Below, piece by piece: positions 25,001 to 33,273 of a stretch of DNA of 38,381 nt. A program made the position numbers and the translations under genes. The first letter of the stretch is position 1; each line of letters opens with the position of its first letter. The notes beneath the pieces are model-generated. The model saw only the letters and a program-made list of their open reading frames with translations. It made no database searches and was not told where the DNA came from. Location: the IMG/VR virus record IMGVR_UViG_3300049740_000680, positions 1-38,381 of that record, one strand, 5' to 3'. Origin of the DNA: a virus.

Positions 25001-25579
25001 AGTAACACTGATGGTACCGTACTAAAGCAGACATTCCTTGCAGAAGATGATGGGTCAGGTCAACCAGATATTGATGCTGCATTGGCATTTAACGATGGTG
25101 ATATTATCTATAATATCGACTGGCAGTCAGGTGATTCACTTGGATGGATCTACGATTCAGGAACTTGGTACAAATTTGGTATGACAGATACTGGACCAAT
25201 TACTGCACGTAGGTTCAGTGGTGTCACTAACTATGGTATTGGAATGGCACCTGATGCATCCAATAGAATGAAGATCAGTGGTAACACATTCATTTCTGGT
25301 GACTTAGATGTTACTGGTAAGTATGGTTCTGCTGATAAGTATAGACTTGCAACAGGTCTTGCTAATGACAATAACGGGGTCACATACAATGGTAACGGGT
25401 CAACATCATCCTTTGCTATTTCCCCAGGGCATACCTCTTACTCTGTTCTTGTATTCTTGAATGGTGTCGCCCAAATCCCAGGTACTGACTATCAAGTTAG
25501 CGGCAACGCTGTTGACTTCTCAATCGGTACTCCACCCTCAACTGGTGATGTGGTCCAGATCAGGGAACTAGTCATCTAA
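22004..25579 (+). CDS. Giant virion adhesin/fibre with beta-helix-like region
   Basis: 1191 residues, the largest gene in the window. The N-terminal block (SRTGRIIYVNPDDFDASDAYDNRGNSALRPFKTLQRAFLEVSRF) resembles the start of pectate-lyase-like right-handed beta-helix proteins, which describe 'regions laid out in rows'. The following GIIVPRGCSVVGSDLRRTKI and repeated beta strands fit. The C-terminus (GNGSTSSFAISPGHTSYSVLVFLNGVAQIPGTDYQVSGN) is a common phage-fibre end domain ('VLVFlNGv.q.pg.DY.v.g'). Late promoter 27 bases upstream. It may bind or degrade host surface polysaccharide; catalytic residues could not be identified by eye. Confidence 0.72.
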   Translation: MALTRLKNIITSRTGRIIYVNPDDFDASDAYDNRGNSALRPFKTLQRAFLEVSRFSYRVGLSNDEFDAFSIYLYPSEYVLDNRPGTSNFNEITPFDENTNFDLTSPNNILYKFNSVNGGIIVPRGCSVVGSDLRRTKIIPKYVPYPTINASLGITGANEPGASAIFRLTGGTYFWQMSFFDGDNNGVYYRGDVADTIAPNFSHHKITCFEYATILDLDLYYQKISKAYATIPDTSGTIAQDQLQARVEENRIVGPISDEFRVSQIIRNGQTATAFTVDIQDNPSNHGFSVGVAVNISGVTGPTETDSNLYNGSFLVTSAQGNQFTYQMSAEPSGNAIGSNVLVKVEIDTVDSASPYVFNCSLRSVWGICGMHADGSLATGFKSMVVAQFTGISLQKDDRAFVLYNPSTGNYEAQASGSGAHINGLCKYRKGWRHVHIKASNDAFIQVVSVFAVGFGDHFFSDSGGDLSITNSNSNFGNTSLRSKGFKSASFTKDKAGQITHVIPPKDISDVAEISINWVTFDINKIRAAADPTKLYLYGYTNETGKPPSKIQGYTIGARRDSPTLPDKINVLLIASGANSPTTHTAKIDPSGGDVTGTSPGDDNSPIKWDANQSNWYLQVDSNQNDIYTTLIANSQYQNLGFTPTSFIRRVPDARDLKDRIYRFRYVLDKDAFPIPRQPITGFVVQPRSSETNSPAYDKTYYIYEVEVYQVFERGLKDGIYYLTFLNASVAPSTSNFDDFAFSQQTVDLYPAFDRDNPVADPGPAISVADNDILGVVTTTDGATPTPNENTKLSITKETTQFFLLEQENNLGYNTTSNTLNSIVVTGRLGDEEERKIPLKLNADNSVAPILCELRRYSILRASGHTFEYLGFGPGNYSTAFPSTQVEVLSPAQVRLSQSLKEAAGVAYYSGVNSDGELFVGNQVINPVTGQITNEDIAQLNVLGEEGTTIETFSEIVLTDKLTVIGGASNQLESVFSGPVTFQKRITAQENIQTLKLTYSNTDGTVLKQTFLAEDDGSGQPDIDAALAFNDGDIIYNIDWQSGDSLGWIYDSGTWYKFGMTDTGPITARRFSGVTNYGIGMAPDASNRMKISGNTFISGDLDVTGKYGSADKYRLATGLANDNNGVTYNGNGSTSSFAISPGHTSYSVLVFLNGVAQIPGTDYQVSGNAVDFSIGTPPSTGDVVQIRELVI

Positions 25580-25582
25580 ATA
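25575..25582 (+). promoter_or_regulatory. T4-type late promoter (TCTAAATA)
   Basis: TCTAAATA, containing the TAA stop of the giant fibre gene and lying 21 bases before the next ATG. Same octamer as the one before gp26. Confidence 0.5.
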
Positions 25583-25603
25583 GAAGAGGAGCAGTAGGAT
25601 CCT

Positions 25604-26470
25604 ATGTCAACAAAGATTAATGGTAATCAGATACAAGCGACAACTAGAGGTCTAGTTGAAGCGTGGTCTATTTCCGAACAAATAAATTTACCGCCACTTA
25701 ACCAATCACAGGTCAATGCCCTCGGCACACCTGCATTTGGTACTGTCATCTACAATACGACAGAAGATATGGCACAGATCTACAAACAGGATGCCGCACA
25801 AGGCAACCCTGGGTGGTCTGATGTTGGTGGGGGTGGTCCTGCTATTGGTGAAGGTTCTATCATTAGAACTAACGGTACAAATATTGGAGAGAACTTAACT
25901 GTCGGTCCTACTGCAAACGGCGGTGTAGAATTCACAAACGGATTTTCAGCAGGTCCAATTCAAATTAACTCAGGTTATACTGTTACTATTGAGAATGGTG
26001 CATCTTGGACACTACTTGGTGACGATGACCTGTCATACGCTGAATTTGTTGATATTGAATCACAACACGCTACATTCACTGGTACACTTCATTATGGTGA
26101 AACAAAAGAGCAGGTTTACTATTACACATCAAGTGGTTCTATAACTCACGATTATAATAATTCAAACTCAATCTGGATCAACAAAACTGGTGGTAGTAAT
26201 TTCACTATCAGTTTTACTAACGTTCCTACTGATGGTGCACACGCATATGGTATGACTGTTGCTATCAAAAACCAAGGTGGTGAGGGTATTCCCACATCAG
26301 TTAACGTTAACGGACAGTCAACAACTATATACTGGTCAGGTGGTGCTGAACCAAGTTGGGGTGAAGATGATACTTATGTTGTTGTCTCATTTGCATTGGT
26401 CTACACACCTAACACTGCTCAGCAATCATTCACTATATTTGGTTCTTCTACTGGATATTATCAAGCATAA
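25604..26470 (+). CDS. Fibre/adhesin protein
   Basis: 288 residues, with an N-terminal segment (MSTKINGNQIQATTRGLVEAW) like the attachment ends of cyanophage fibres, then PPLNQSQVNALGTPAFGTVIYNTTEDMAQIYKQ, the standard 'p.G.liYnt....q.y..' fibre module, and a mainly beta C-terminus. No enzyme motif. It overlaps nothing; its stop lies two bases before the next ATG. Likely a distal fibre subunit or a short fibre, by order and composition. Confidence 0.65.
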   Translation: MSTKINGNQIQATTRGLVEAWSISEQINLPPLNQSQVNALGTPAFGTVIYNTTEDMAQIYKQDAAQGNPGWSDVGGGGPAIGEGSIIRTNGTNIGENLTVGPTANGGVEFTNGFSAGPIQINSGYTVTIENGASWTLLGDDDLSYAEFVDIESQHATFTGTLHYGETKEQVYYYTSSGSITHDYNNSNSIWINKTGGSNFTISFTNVPTDGAHAYGMTVAIKNQGGEGIPTSVNVNGQSTTIYWSGGAEPSWGEDDTYVVVSFALVYTPNTAQQSFTIFGSSTGYYQA

Positions 26471-26472
26471 TT

Positions 26473-27453
26473 ATGTCTACTAACATTGGTTATTCTGGGA
26501 TGTTCAGTCCCTTGTCTTCCTCTTTGGCATCACGTGGTGGAGGAGCAGGTGGCGGTAGTGCTGCTAGAATTATTGCTCAAGATAACGGAACAGTTTTTGA
26601 CCAAGCATATGAAGGTCTGAACTTCAGATTCCATAGATTTACAAGTACAGGAGATAATAGTCTATACATTGATGCAGGTGCAGGTGCAACTCTATACGCT
26701 TGGTTGTGGGGTGCTGCAGGCGGTGCAGGTGGACAAGGTGGAGCAGGTGGTGGTGCAGGTGGTATGTCATATAGTGAGATTACAGTACAGGCAGATTGGA
26801 TCGCTCAAGGTGGAAGAATGAGAGTTTACGTCGGCGGTGGCGGCGGCGGTGGATCAGGTTGCTACGGATGTTGGGGTGGCGGCGGTAATGGTACCAATGG
26901 ATCAGGTTATGGTTCAGGCGGTCGTGGCACCAACGCATCTTGTAGTGGATGTTCAGCAGGTGGTGGTGGAGGAGGAGCAGCAACTATGCTCTTCACACCA
27001 TTGGGCGTAAGTATGGATAGTACACACATTCTCGCAGTCGCAGCAGGCGGCGGTGGTGGTGGAGGTCGTGAAGGTTGCTCTGGAGCAGGTTCTGGTGGAG
27101 CAGGTGGACAAAGAGGAGCAAACGGACAGTGCGGTTCACAGGGTGGAGCAATGGGTGGTAACGGTGATACCAACGGTGATGAGTGTGGCAGACCAGGGAA
27201 CGATTCTTCTGGTGGAGGCGGCGGTGGCGGCGGTTACAACGCTGGACAGTGTGGTGGAAACCCTAGTTGTGATTGTAATGGTGCTGCTGGTGGAGGTGGA
27301 GGTGCATCTTGGATTTCTTCTCCATACCACATCGGTGGTTCCATAAGTAATGGTGACTGGGGAACCCCAGGGGACACTTCTTCTCAATTCAGACAAGGAT
27401 ATGCCCAACCTAATGGTGGACAAGGTATAGGAACTCTTGGTTATTTGATCTAA
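26473..27453 (+). CDS. Glycine- and cysteine-rich tail fibre adhesin
   Basis: 326 residues. The N-terminal third is an ordinary fibre-like fold (NGTVFDQAYEGLNFRFHRFTSTGDN), while from about residue 70 it is dominated by poly-Gly runs (up to eight) interrupted by Cys pairs: GCYGCWGG, CSGCSAGG, GQCGSQ, SCDCNG. This pattern resembles polyglycine-II lattices of gp38-type adhesins (as in phage S16), where Gly runs carry variable loops that bind receptors. The Cys content is unusual. Gly codons are varied (GGT, GGA, GGC, GGG), so it is not a simple DNA repeat. Confidence 0.7.
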   Translation: MSTNIGYSGMFSPLSSSLASRGGGAGGGSAARIIAQDNGTVFDQAYEGLNFRFHRFTSTGDNSLYIDAGAGATLYAWLWGAAGGAGGQGGAGGGAGGMSYSEITVQADWIAQGGRMRVYVGGGGGGGSGCYGCWGGGGNGTNGSGYGSGGRGTNASCSGCSAGGGGGGAATMLFTPLGVSMDSTHILAVAAGGGGGGGREGCSGAGSGGAGGQRGANGQCGSQGGAMGGNGDTNGDECGRPGNDSSGGGGGGGGYNAGQCGGNPSCDCNGAAGGGGGASWISSPYHIGGSISNGDWGTPGDTSSQFRQGYAQPNGGQGIGTLGYLI

Positions 27454-27455
27454 TT

Positions 27456-27989
27456 ATGGCAACAACTAACGACCCAAAGACAGTAGACGACGGTTACCAA
27501 AATTTTAACGTCGCTACAGCAGTTTTCGATATAGGCGAAAACACAACTATTGGTGGTGGATTTTCGACTCTAAAGTCAAAAGACGTAACCATTAAGATGA
27601 GTGTAAGAAAGTTTGGAGAGTACAAACTGAAATGGGATAACGGTTTAAGAATCGGTATTTCAGTTTCAAAACCAGATGGTACACAGGTCTTCACACAACA
27701 ACTTGATAACATTTTATCGAGTGACTCTAAATATCAGTTGACAGCATCATTACCTGCTTTAACTCCTGAAGTTAAATACGCAGTTCAAATGTGGGCAGGT
27801 GATAATGAGAAATCTCTAATACATAGAGAGGATATTACGATCCCCGATTACGAGGATCCATCCGCTCAAAGAGTCAATCCTGAAGGTACAGTTGTGTACC
27901 ACGACGGATACTATCCCGATGACGCACAGTGGGCAGCAGATCAACCTTATCTGCCTGCAGGTTTCACACGCCCTGTGCCACCTACATAA
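27456..27989 (+). CDS. Hypothetical virion-associated protein
   Basis: 177 residues, three bases after the glycine-rich gene. A beta-rich protein of Ig-like type (NTTIGGGFSTLKSKDVTIKMSVRKF, LRIGISVSKPDGTQVF) ending in a Pro-rich tail (LPAGFTRPVPPT). It may decorate or chaperone the adhesin, given its place between two glycine-rich fibre genes. No family is recognised. Confidence 0.62.
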   Translation: MATTNDPKTVDDGYQNFNVATAVFDIGENTTIGGGFSTLKSKDVTIKMSVRKFGEYKLKWDNGLRIGISVSKPDGTQVFTQQLDNILSSDSKYQLTASLPALTPEVKYAVQMWAGDNEKSLIHREDITIPDYEDPSAQRVNPEGTVVYHDGYYPDDAQWAADQPYLPAGFTRPVPPT

Positions 27990-27991
27990 TG

Positions 27992-27999
27992 TATAAATA
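27992..27999 (+). promoter_or_regulatory. T4-type late promoter (TATAAATA)
   Basis: Exact TATAAATA in the gap between genes, 27 bases before the next ATG. The gap holds no other signal I can see. Confidence 0.7.
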
Positions 28000-28026
28000 C
28001 ATCAGAGGAAATTTTAACAGGAAAAA

Positions 28027-28827
28027 ATGAGCACACTCAAAGTTGCATCTATTAGAGACCTGTCTGGCATTGGTGGTTTTACCCTCGCATCTGGTAATAT
28101 TACTGCTAATGGTACGCTGACTGTTAGTAACTTGACCGTTAATGGTACGATGTCAGGTTCATCTAGTCAGATCGTGCCTAGTGTCTCAGGTCAATCAGGT
28201 AAGTTTCTTACCACGAACGGATCGTCAATGTCTTGGACAGACGTAAGTTCAGAAAACATCAGTTCTATGCAAATCTGGACTGGTAACGGTACTTGGAATA
28301 GACCAAGTGGCGTAAAATATATTCACGTTCGCTGTCAAGGTGGCGGTGGTGGAGGTGCTGGTCACGGTGAATCAGGCGGTGCAGGAGGTTACTCCGAACG
28401 TGTGATGTCAGTTGCCAACATTTCATCAGTCGGTATTACGATTGGTGGTGGCGGTGGAGGTACTTGGTATTTCAACCGTGGTGGTGATGGAGGATCATCT
28501 TCATTCGGTCCTTATATGTCAGCAGGTGGTGGACACGGTGCTGCACGTAATAACTCACACTCAGGTGGACTAGGACGAGAAGGTTCTGGTGGAGACCTGA
28601 ATATCTGGGGTGGTGGTGGACAGTCCCACGCTGCTCACGGTGGTGGAACTGGTGGACCTTCTCACTTCGGTGGATCGGTTGCTGCTGGTTGGCCAAATGG
28701 TGGAAACTTCAGTCATAACCACCAAGATCACTCAGCATATGGTTCAGGTGGTTCAGGTGGTCACTTCCACTCTTTCCGTGGTTCAAACGGTAAGTATGGT
28801 GTTGTTACTGTTATCAACTACAAGTAA
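28027..28827 (+). CDS. Glycine/histidine-rich tail fibre protein
   Basis: 266 residues. The N-terminus (MSTLKVASIRDLSGIGGFTLASGNITANGTL) and the following SNLTVNGT repeat are typical of cyanophage fibres, with an 'sGKfLttnGssmsWt' segment. From about residue 100 it is Gly-rich with regularly placed His: GGGGGAGHGESGGAGGYSE, SGGGHGAARNNSH and SHNHQDHSAYGSGGSGGHFHSF. The final strand (YGVVTVINYK) closes the tip. This is the common Gly-rich adhesin end module, but the His content suggests metal-mediated trimer tip stability. Confidence 0.72.
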   Translation: MSTLKVASIRDLSGIGGFTLASGNITANGTLTVSNLTVNGTMSGSSSQIVPSVSGQSGKFLTTNGSSMSWTDVSSENISSMQIWTGNGTWNRPSGVKYIHVRCQGGGGGGAGHGESGGAGGYSERVMSVANISSVGITIGGGGGGTWYFNRGGDGGSSSFGPYMSAGGGHGAARNNSHSGGLGREGSGGDLNIWGGGGQSHAAHGGGTGGPSHFGGSVAAGWPNGGNFSHNHQDHSAYGSGGSGGHFHSFRGSNGKYGVVTVINYK

Positions 28828-28836
28828 GGGGTCACT

Positions 28837-29355
28837 ATGAAAAAAGCATTAATGGATTTTACAGGTTACGTTGCTGACGTAGTAGAACCTGGGGAAGAAT
28901 ATGCATTATTCTTAGGTCGTGGTTGCTCACAGATGTGGGTAAATGCACCTGATGATATTACAAATGTGTGGACTCTTGAATGGTCACCTTCGGCAGAAGA
29001 TATGACTTGGGTTAAGAGAACTGAAACATATGCAGACCCTGCAACAACTCGCAGAGTGGCATATGGTGAGGTAGGGGCACAATTAGATATGCTCTACAAA
29101 GACCTTGCAGCAGGCAGAGCATTGACAGCAGAGGATGCTCTTTGGTATAATCACGTGAAGACAGTTAAAGACAATACGACACAACCTTCATCAGTTGAGG
29201 AACCAATGGATCCTACAATGACTGAGGAAGAGATCGCTGAGTTTATGTCTGACGCTGTAGAGCCTGGAGTCGGAAGACCCTGTAAACTATCATCGAAAGA
29301 ACAACCTTGTTGGGAGAGATATTCTAACTGGGGAAGAACCTACGAAGAACTTTAA
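28837..29355 (+). CDS. XkdW-like small tail protein
   Basis: 172 residues with SD-like GGGGT before the ATG. The central segment RVAYGEVGAQLDMLYKDLAAGRALTAED...VKTVKDNTTQP matches the 'R...Y..i..QLDmLy.Di..g......w...vk.vK...P' pattern of XkdW-like proteins near phage tail fibre genes (role unknown, possibly fibre assembly). The N-terminal part is beta-rich, the C-terminal part acidic (TMTEEEIAEFMSD) with a Cys pair. It is the last gene before the halogenase block, so it marks the end of the fibre module. Confidence 0.65.
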   Translation: MKKALMDFTGYVADVVEPGEEYALFLGRGCSQMWVNAPDDITNVWTLEWSPSAEDMTWVKRTETYADPATTRRVAYGEVGAQLDMLYKDLAAGRALTAEDALWYNHVKTVKDNTTQPSSVEEPMDPTMTEEEIAEFMSDAVEPGVGRPCKLSSKEQPCWERYSNWGRTYEEL

Positions 29356-29364
29356 CTTTTTGGT

Positions 29365-30855
29365 ATGCAACTACATAAAATCTGTATTGTCGGTGGCGGC
29401 AGTGCAGGGTGGATGACTGCTAGTGTACTAGCGAAACATTTTGGTAATACAAAAGAGATTGTGTTGATCGAATCTCCTACAAAACCTAGAATTGGTGTAG
29501 GGGAAGCGACAACGCAATTTTTTAATACTTTTATTAGGTATCTGGGATTGGAAGATTCCGACTGGATGCCTAAATGTGATGCCACATACAAACATAGCGT
29601 ACGGTTTGAGAACTTTAATCCAAAAGGTCCATTCCATTATCCATTTGGGAAGACAGAGGGACCTGCATCGGTTGCTGACTACTACACTTGGAGAAAGATC
29701 GGAAAAGTTGACAGTATGACTTGGGGTCTGATATATTCAGATACAGTCCGTAGTTCAGAAAATGGGAAACTCATTCCTGATCTCACTCACTTCAATGTCG
29801 GTTACCATTTCGACGCTATTTCCTTTGCAGAATATCTAAAACACAACTATGCAATTCCTAAAGGTATTAGACTCATTGAAGATACAGTCGTCTCGATTGA
29901 ATCCAGCGTGGACGGGATTAGCGGAGTTTGCCTTTCTGGTGGCGATCGGTACGATGCAGACCTTTTTATAGACTGTACAGGATTTGATGCAATTCTCAGC
30001 AATGAGGTAGGAAGTACGTGGGAAGCGTGGAATTCAGATATTAATGGTACAGATGAGTTGATGTGTGACTCAGCGTGGACAACGAGAATACCATATAAAG
30101 ACAAAGCAAAAGAGTTAGTTGCATACACAAACTGCACAGGAATGAGCAGTGGATGGGTATGGAGAGCACCCACGTGGTCACGAATTGGCACGGGTTATGT
30201 ATTCTCATCCCGTCATCAATCGAAAGAGGATGCATTAACAGAATTCAAACAGCATTTAGGTGTAGGTGATGATCAAGAGTTTAGATTCCTTAAGTTCCCT
30301 ACAGGTGTAAGAAAGGAGATATGGAAAAAGAATGTGGTATCTATTGGATTGGCAGGTGGTTTCATTGAACCACTAGAATCAGGTGGATTATATTCAGTTC
30401 ACGAGTTCTTATTTAATCTGATACAGGTTCTTCCTAGAGAGATTGACTATTACAATGGTTTCATAAGAGAACAGTTCAACTGGGGATCGAAGAGGAGACT
30501 ACAGTCATTCAAGGATTTTGTACTAGCACATTACTGTTTGAGTCCTAGGAGTGACACACCATTCTGGAAGCATTATAATCAGATGAACTTCCAATCGGAG
30601 TTCCCTGATGTTTTGACACAAAGATTTGAACAGATCGGAAACCTCAATTATCTATCCGAGGGTGCTCTCTACTTGCTAGGTGGGTACGAATATGATATAA
30701 TTCCTGATAGGTTCGATGTTATTGCCAGACACGATGGTTACGAATCACCCGACTTTGATGATATGTTTATGGATCATTTAACCAAGCAAGATCCAGACTA
30801 TCCAACCCCTTTGGAGTATTATCAATCTACCCTATATAAGAAAGAAGAATCTTAA
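29365..30855 (+). CDS. prnA-like: Flavin-dependent halogenase-like protein 1 (WxWxAP variant)
   Basis: 496 residues of the tryptophan halogenase (PrnA) family. FAD-binding IVGGGSAGWMTA at the N-terminus, DSDWMPKCDATYKHSVRF with Lys76 at the site of the catalytic Lys (PrnA K79), GVGEATT, LFIDCTGF, and GGFIEPLESGGLYS with Glu338-Ser339 (PrnA E346-S347). The halogenase-specific WxWxIP motif is changed to WVWRAP (Ala268), so substrate or halide use may differ. It would need reduced FAD from a host flavin reductase. The substrate is not known; cyanophage homologues are described but uncharacterised. Followed two bases later by a second halogenase. Confidence 0.82.
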   Translation: MQLHKICIVGGGSAGWMTASVLAKHFGNTKEIVLIESPTKPRIGVGEATTQFFNTFIRYLGLEDSDWMPKCDATYKHSVRFENFNPKGPFHYPFGKTEGPASVADYYTWRKIGKVDSMTWGLIYSDTVRSSENGKLIPDLTHFNVGYHFDAISFAEYLKHNYAIPKGIRLIEDTVVSIESSVDGISGVCLSGGDRYDADLFIDCTGFDAILSNEVGSTWEAWNSDINGTDELMCDSAWTTRIPYKDKAKELVAYTNCTGMSSGWVWRAPTWSRIGTGYVFSSRHQSKEDALTEFKQHLGVGDDQEFRFLKFPTGVRKEIWKKNVVSIGLAGGFIEPLESGGLYSVHEFLFNLIQVLPREIDYYNGFIREQFNWGSKRRLQSFKDFVLAHYCLSPRSDTPFWKHYNQMNFQSEFPDVLTQRFEQIGNLNYLSEGALYLLGGYEYDIIPDRFDVIARHDGYESPDFDDMFMDHLTKQDPDYPTPLEYYQSTLYKKEES

Positions 30856-30857
30856 TT

Positions 30858-32510
30858 ATGCAAGTTAACAATGTTGTGATTGTTGGTGGTGGATCATCTG
30901 GATGGATGACTGCAGCAGCACTCTTGAAACTGTGCCCTTGGATCAGCGTTGTACTGGTCGAATCTAAGAAGTATAAACCAGTCGGAGTTGGTGAATCAAC
31001 TATTGGACAGTTTAATAAGTATTTGCGAGCACTCGGTCTTAAAGATGTAGATTGGATGCCTAAGGTAGGAGCAACATATAAGAACAGTATTCAATTTACA
31101 GACTTTCGTGAAGTAGGATCTACATTTCAGTATCCATTTGGACCTGCAGATCTATATAATTGTAAGAACGATATTCAAGATTTCTTTGATCTTCAAAGAC
31201 TATATCCTGATGAGTTCCCGCCAGAGTTATTTGCTAAGTATTACTTGGCAGGCAATACCTGTATGGCAGAACATAACAAAGAATACGATAACAAAGATGG
31301 GAGAATTAGGGATTTTGATTTTGCTAGTGATACTGCCTACCATATTGATGCTGACAGATTCGGCGAATACTTAAAGACTGATGTATGTTATCCGTTCGCT
31401 GAACAGGATAGATTCACACACATCACAGGTGATGTACGAGGAATGGTCAAAGATGTTACTGCAGGTGGATCACCATCTCAAAGTAACAGAGTCATCAAAC
31501 AACTAGCAGTAAAACTAGACGCAGATAAGAAAACTATCGGAGTACAGGGAGATCTGTTCATTGATTGCACAGGATTTAAGGGTGCACTCATTGAGGATAT
31601 GATGTCTGTACGTCATATTAGTTTCGAGAAGTATCTACCAAACGACAAAGCATTCTTCGCTCGTATTCCTTACCAGAATCAGAAACAACGTGAGGAAAAG
31701 ATGCACAACGTGACAGACTGTCGCGGTGCAAATACTGGTTGGATGTGGACTATTCCATTGTGGGATAGAATCGGAGTTGGATACTGTTGGTCATCACGTT
31801 TTGCTATGGAAACAGAAGCAAGACAGGAATTCGAAATTTGGATTGAACAAGAGTTTGATCTGGAACCAGAAGAATATGAAATCCAACTAATTGATATTAA
31901 GCACGGATATAGAGAGAAAGCGTGGGAGTTGAATTGTGTAGCAATCGGGATGTCATATGGTTTCATCGAACCATTAGAATCCACTGGTCTGTTGACAACT
32001 CACGAGAATATCCTTAGACTGGTTGATGTTCTCAATCGTCGTCAGGGTTATGTGTCAGGTATTGAGCGTCAATGGTTCAATTATGCTGCACAACGTGAGG
32101 TCATTGGATTCAGTCATTTCGTAGCAATGCACTATGCATTAAGCAAACGAACTGATAATCCATACTGGAGACACGCATCACAAAGATGTGAGTATATGCT
32201 CGAACAGTTTGATGGTAACATCAAGGTGAACGATGAGTATGAGAGGATGGGAGATATTCTAGATCTTGGTAGACCACTCAGAGCAAACGTTGCAGGTATG
32301 AATTTCATCGCTGCAGGTATGGGACTGAGATTGGGAACTAGGTTCAATGGATATGGAAACGTTGAAGAACTCACTCACGTTGGAAATGAGCGTCTAGATT
32401 ACATTAAAGAGGTTGAGGAATTCGTCAAGTCAGATGAAGTTCCAACACATTATGAATTCTTACTTGAAAACATTTATGGTGAAGACAATGTTCAACTTCC
32501 TGAGGAATAA
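30858..32510 (+). CDS. prnA-like: Flavin-dependent halogenase-like protein 2
   Basis: 550 residues, same family as the preceding gene but with the full motif set: VIVGGGSSGWMTA (FAD), GVGESTI, WMPKVGATYKNSIQF with Lys75, LFIDCTGF, WMWTIP (residues 295-300) and GFIEPLESTGLL with Glu374-Ser375. It therefore looks catalytically competent. An extra segment at about residues 95-155 (PDEFPPELFAKYYLAGN) may shape a larger substrate pocket. It starts three bases after the first halogenase. Whether it chlorinates or brominates free Trp, a peptide, or another aromatic cannot be told from sequence; marine bromide is available to it. Confidence 0.88.
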   Translation: MQVNNVVIVGGGSSGWMTAAALLKLCPWISVVLVESKKYKPVGVGESTIGQFNKYLRALGLKDVDWMPKVGATYKNSIQFTDFREVGSTFQYPFGPADLYNCKNDIQDFFDLQRLYPDEFPPELFAKYYLAGNTCMAEHNKEYDNKDGRIRDFDFASDTAYHIDADRFGEYLKTDVCYPFAEQDRFTHITGDVRGMVKDVTAGGSPSQSNRVIKQLAVKLDADKKTIGVQGDLFIDCTGFKGALIEDMMSVRHISFEKYLPNDKAFFARIPYQNQKQREEKMHNVTDCRGANTGWMWTIPLWDRIGVGYCWSSRFAMETEARQEFEIWIEQEFDLEPEEYEIQLIDIKHGYREKAWELNCVAIGMSYGFIEPLESTGLLTTHENILRLVDVLNRRQGYVSGIERQWFNYAAQREVIGFSHFVAMHYALSKRTDNPYWRHASQRCEYMLEQFDGNIKVNDEYERMGDILDLGRPLRANVAGMNFIAAGMGLRLGTRFNGYGNVEELTHVGNERLDYIKEVEEFVKSDEVPTHYEFLLENIYGEDNVQLPEE

Positions 32511-33273
32511 GAAAAAGAAACCTTGGTTGCGATTCTTCTCTCTAGAACCAGGGTTAGTCGAGAATTATCCTTTGATACCAACGAGTTCCGTGAGAAGACG
32601 TTGGCAATCTAAGGAAGAGCGAAATAAGAAATGCCCCTTTCGGGGTAATATGAATGTGGCAAATTGCCCAGGTCTGAAACAGATCACTCGTATGGGTTAT
32701 GTTGTAGTAGCACCAATGGATTTCATCATTCGTACAAACGGTGATGGAGTTGGTTATGAGTATGAGATTCCTACAATGTTCACGAGACACGCGAATTTTG
32801 TTGGTGATCATCCACCAGACCAAACTGTACCCTTGGTAGACAGTCCACGTGAATCACTTGCACACATTATCAAACTTGAAACACCGTGGAGAGTGAGAGC
32901 AAGTGATGATATTATTTTTCTGCAGACACCCGTTTACTGGAACAATGAGTCCCGTTTCGAAGCAACTGCAGGGATCTATGATCCAAGATTTGCTATGCAA
33001 GTTAACGTGCAACTTATCTGGCACGTTCTAGATGGTGAAACTCTAGTTAAGGCAGGGACACCACTAGCACAATTCATACCAATGCCAAGAGAAACACTTG
33101 ACAAGAGTTGGTATGATATTCGTATAGATAATGCAACGACTGAAGATTGGGATCTAGAAAATGCTTTCAATTACTCATTGAAGGCAGAGTATCCTAACGA
33201 TGACGATGTATCGCACAAAGTCGCTCGTGCTATGAGAGCGATCAAACACCACAGCAACGGAATTGACCGATGA
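32488..33273 (+). CDS. Unknown protein of the halogenase/oxygenase cluster (DUF6065-like A)
   Basis: 261 residues from the ATG at 32488, behind a GGTGAAG Shine-Dalgarno-like sequence; the upstream ATG at 32413 would overlap the halogenase by 98 bases. Features: CPFRGNMNVANCPG, APMDFII, ETPWRVRASDDIIFLQTPVYWNN, GIYDPRFAMQVNVQLIWHV and GTPLAQFIPMPRE. The pattern, including paired Cys, recalls DUF6065, which is found beside 2OG oxygenases and halogenases; function unknown. The 'GtPLaQfiP' ending looks like a beta-barrel edge. It shares the pattern with the gene at 34295. A chaperone or substrate-carrying role in the cluster is possible. Confidence 0.65.
   Translation: MFNFLRNKKKKPWLRFFSLEPGLVENYPLIPTSSVRRRWQSKEERNKKCPFRGNMNVANCPGLKQITRMGYVVVAPMDFIIRTNGDGVGYEYEIPTMFTRHANFVGDHPPDQTVPLVDSPRESLAHIIKLETPWRVRASDDIIFLQTPVYWNNESRFEATAGIYDPRFAMQVNVQLIWHVLDGETLVKAGTPLAQFIPMPRETLDKSWYDIRIDNATTEDWDLENAFNYSLKAEYPNDDDVSHKVARAMRAIKHHSNGIDR

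Noticed and set aside
26700-27310. GGT/GGA/GGC-rich stretch as a DNA repeat array or CRISPR
   Set aside because: Codons vary and no constant repeat with equal spacing is seen; it is simply glycine coding.
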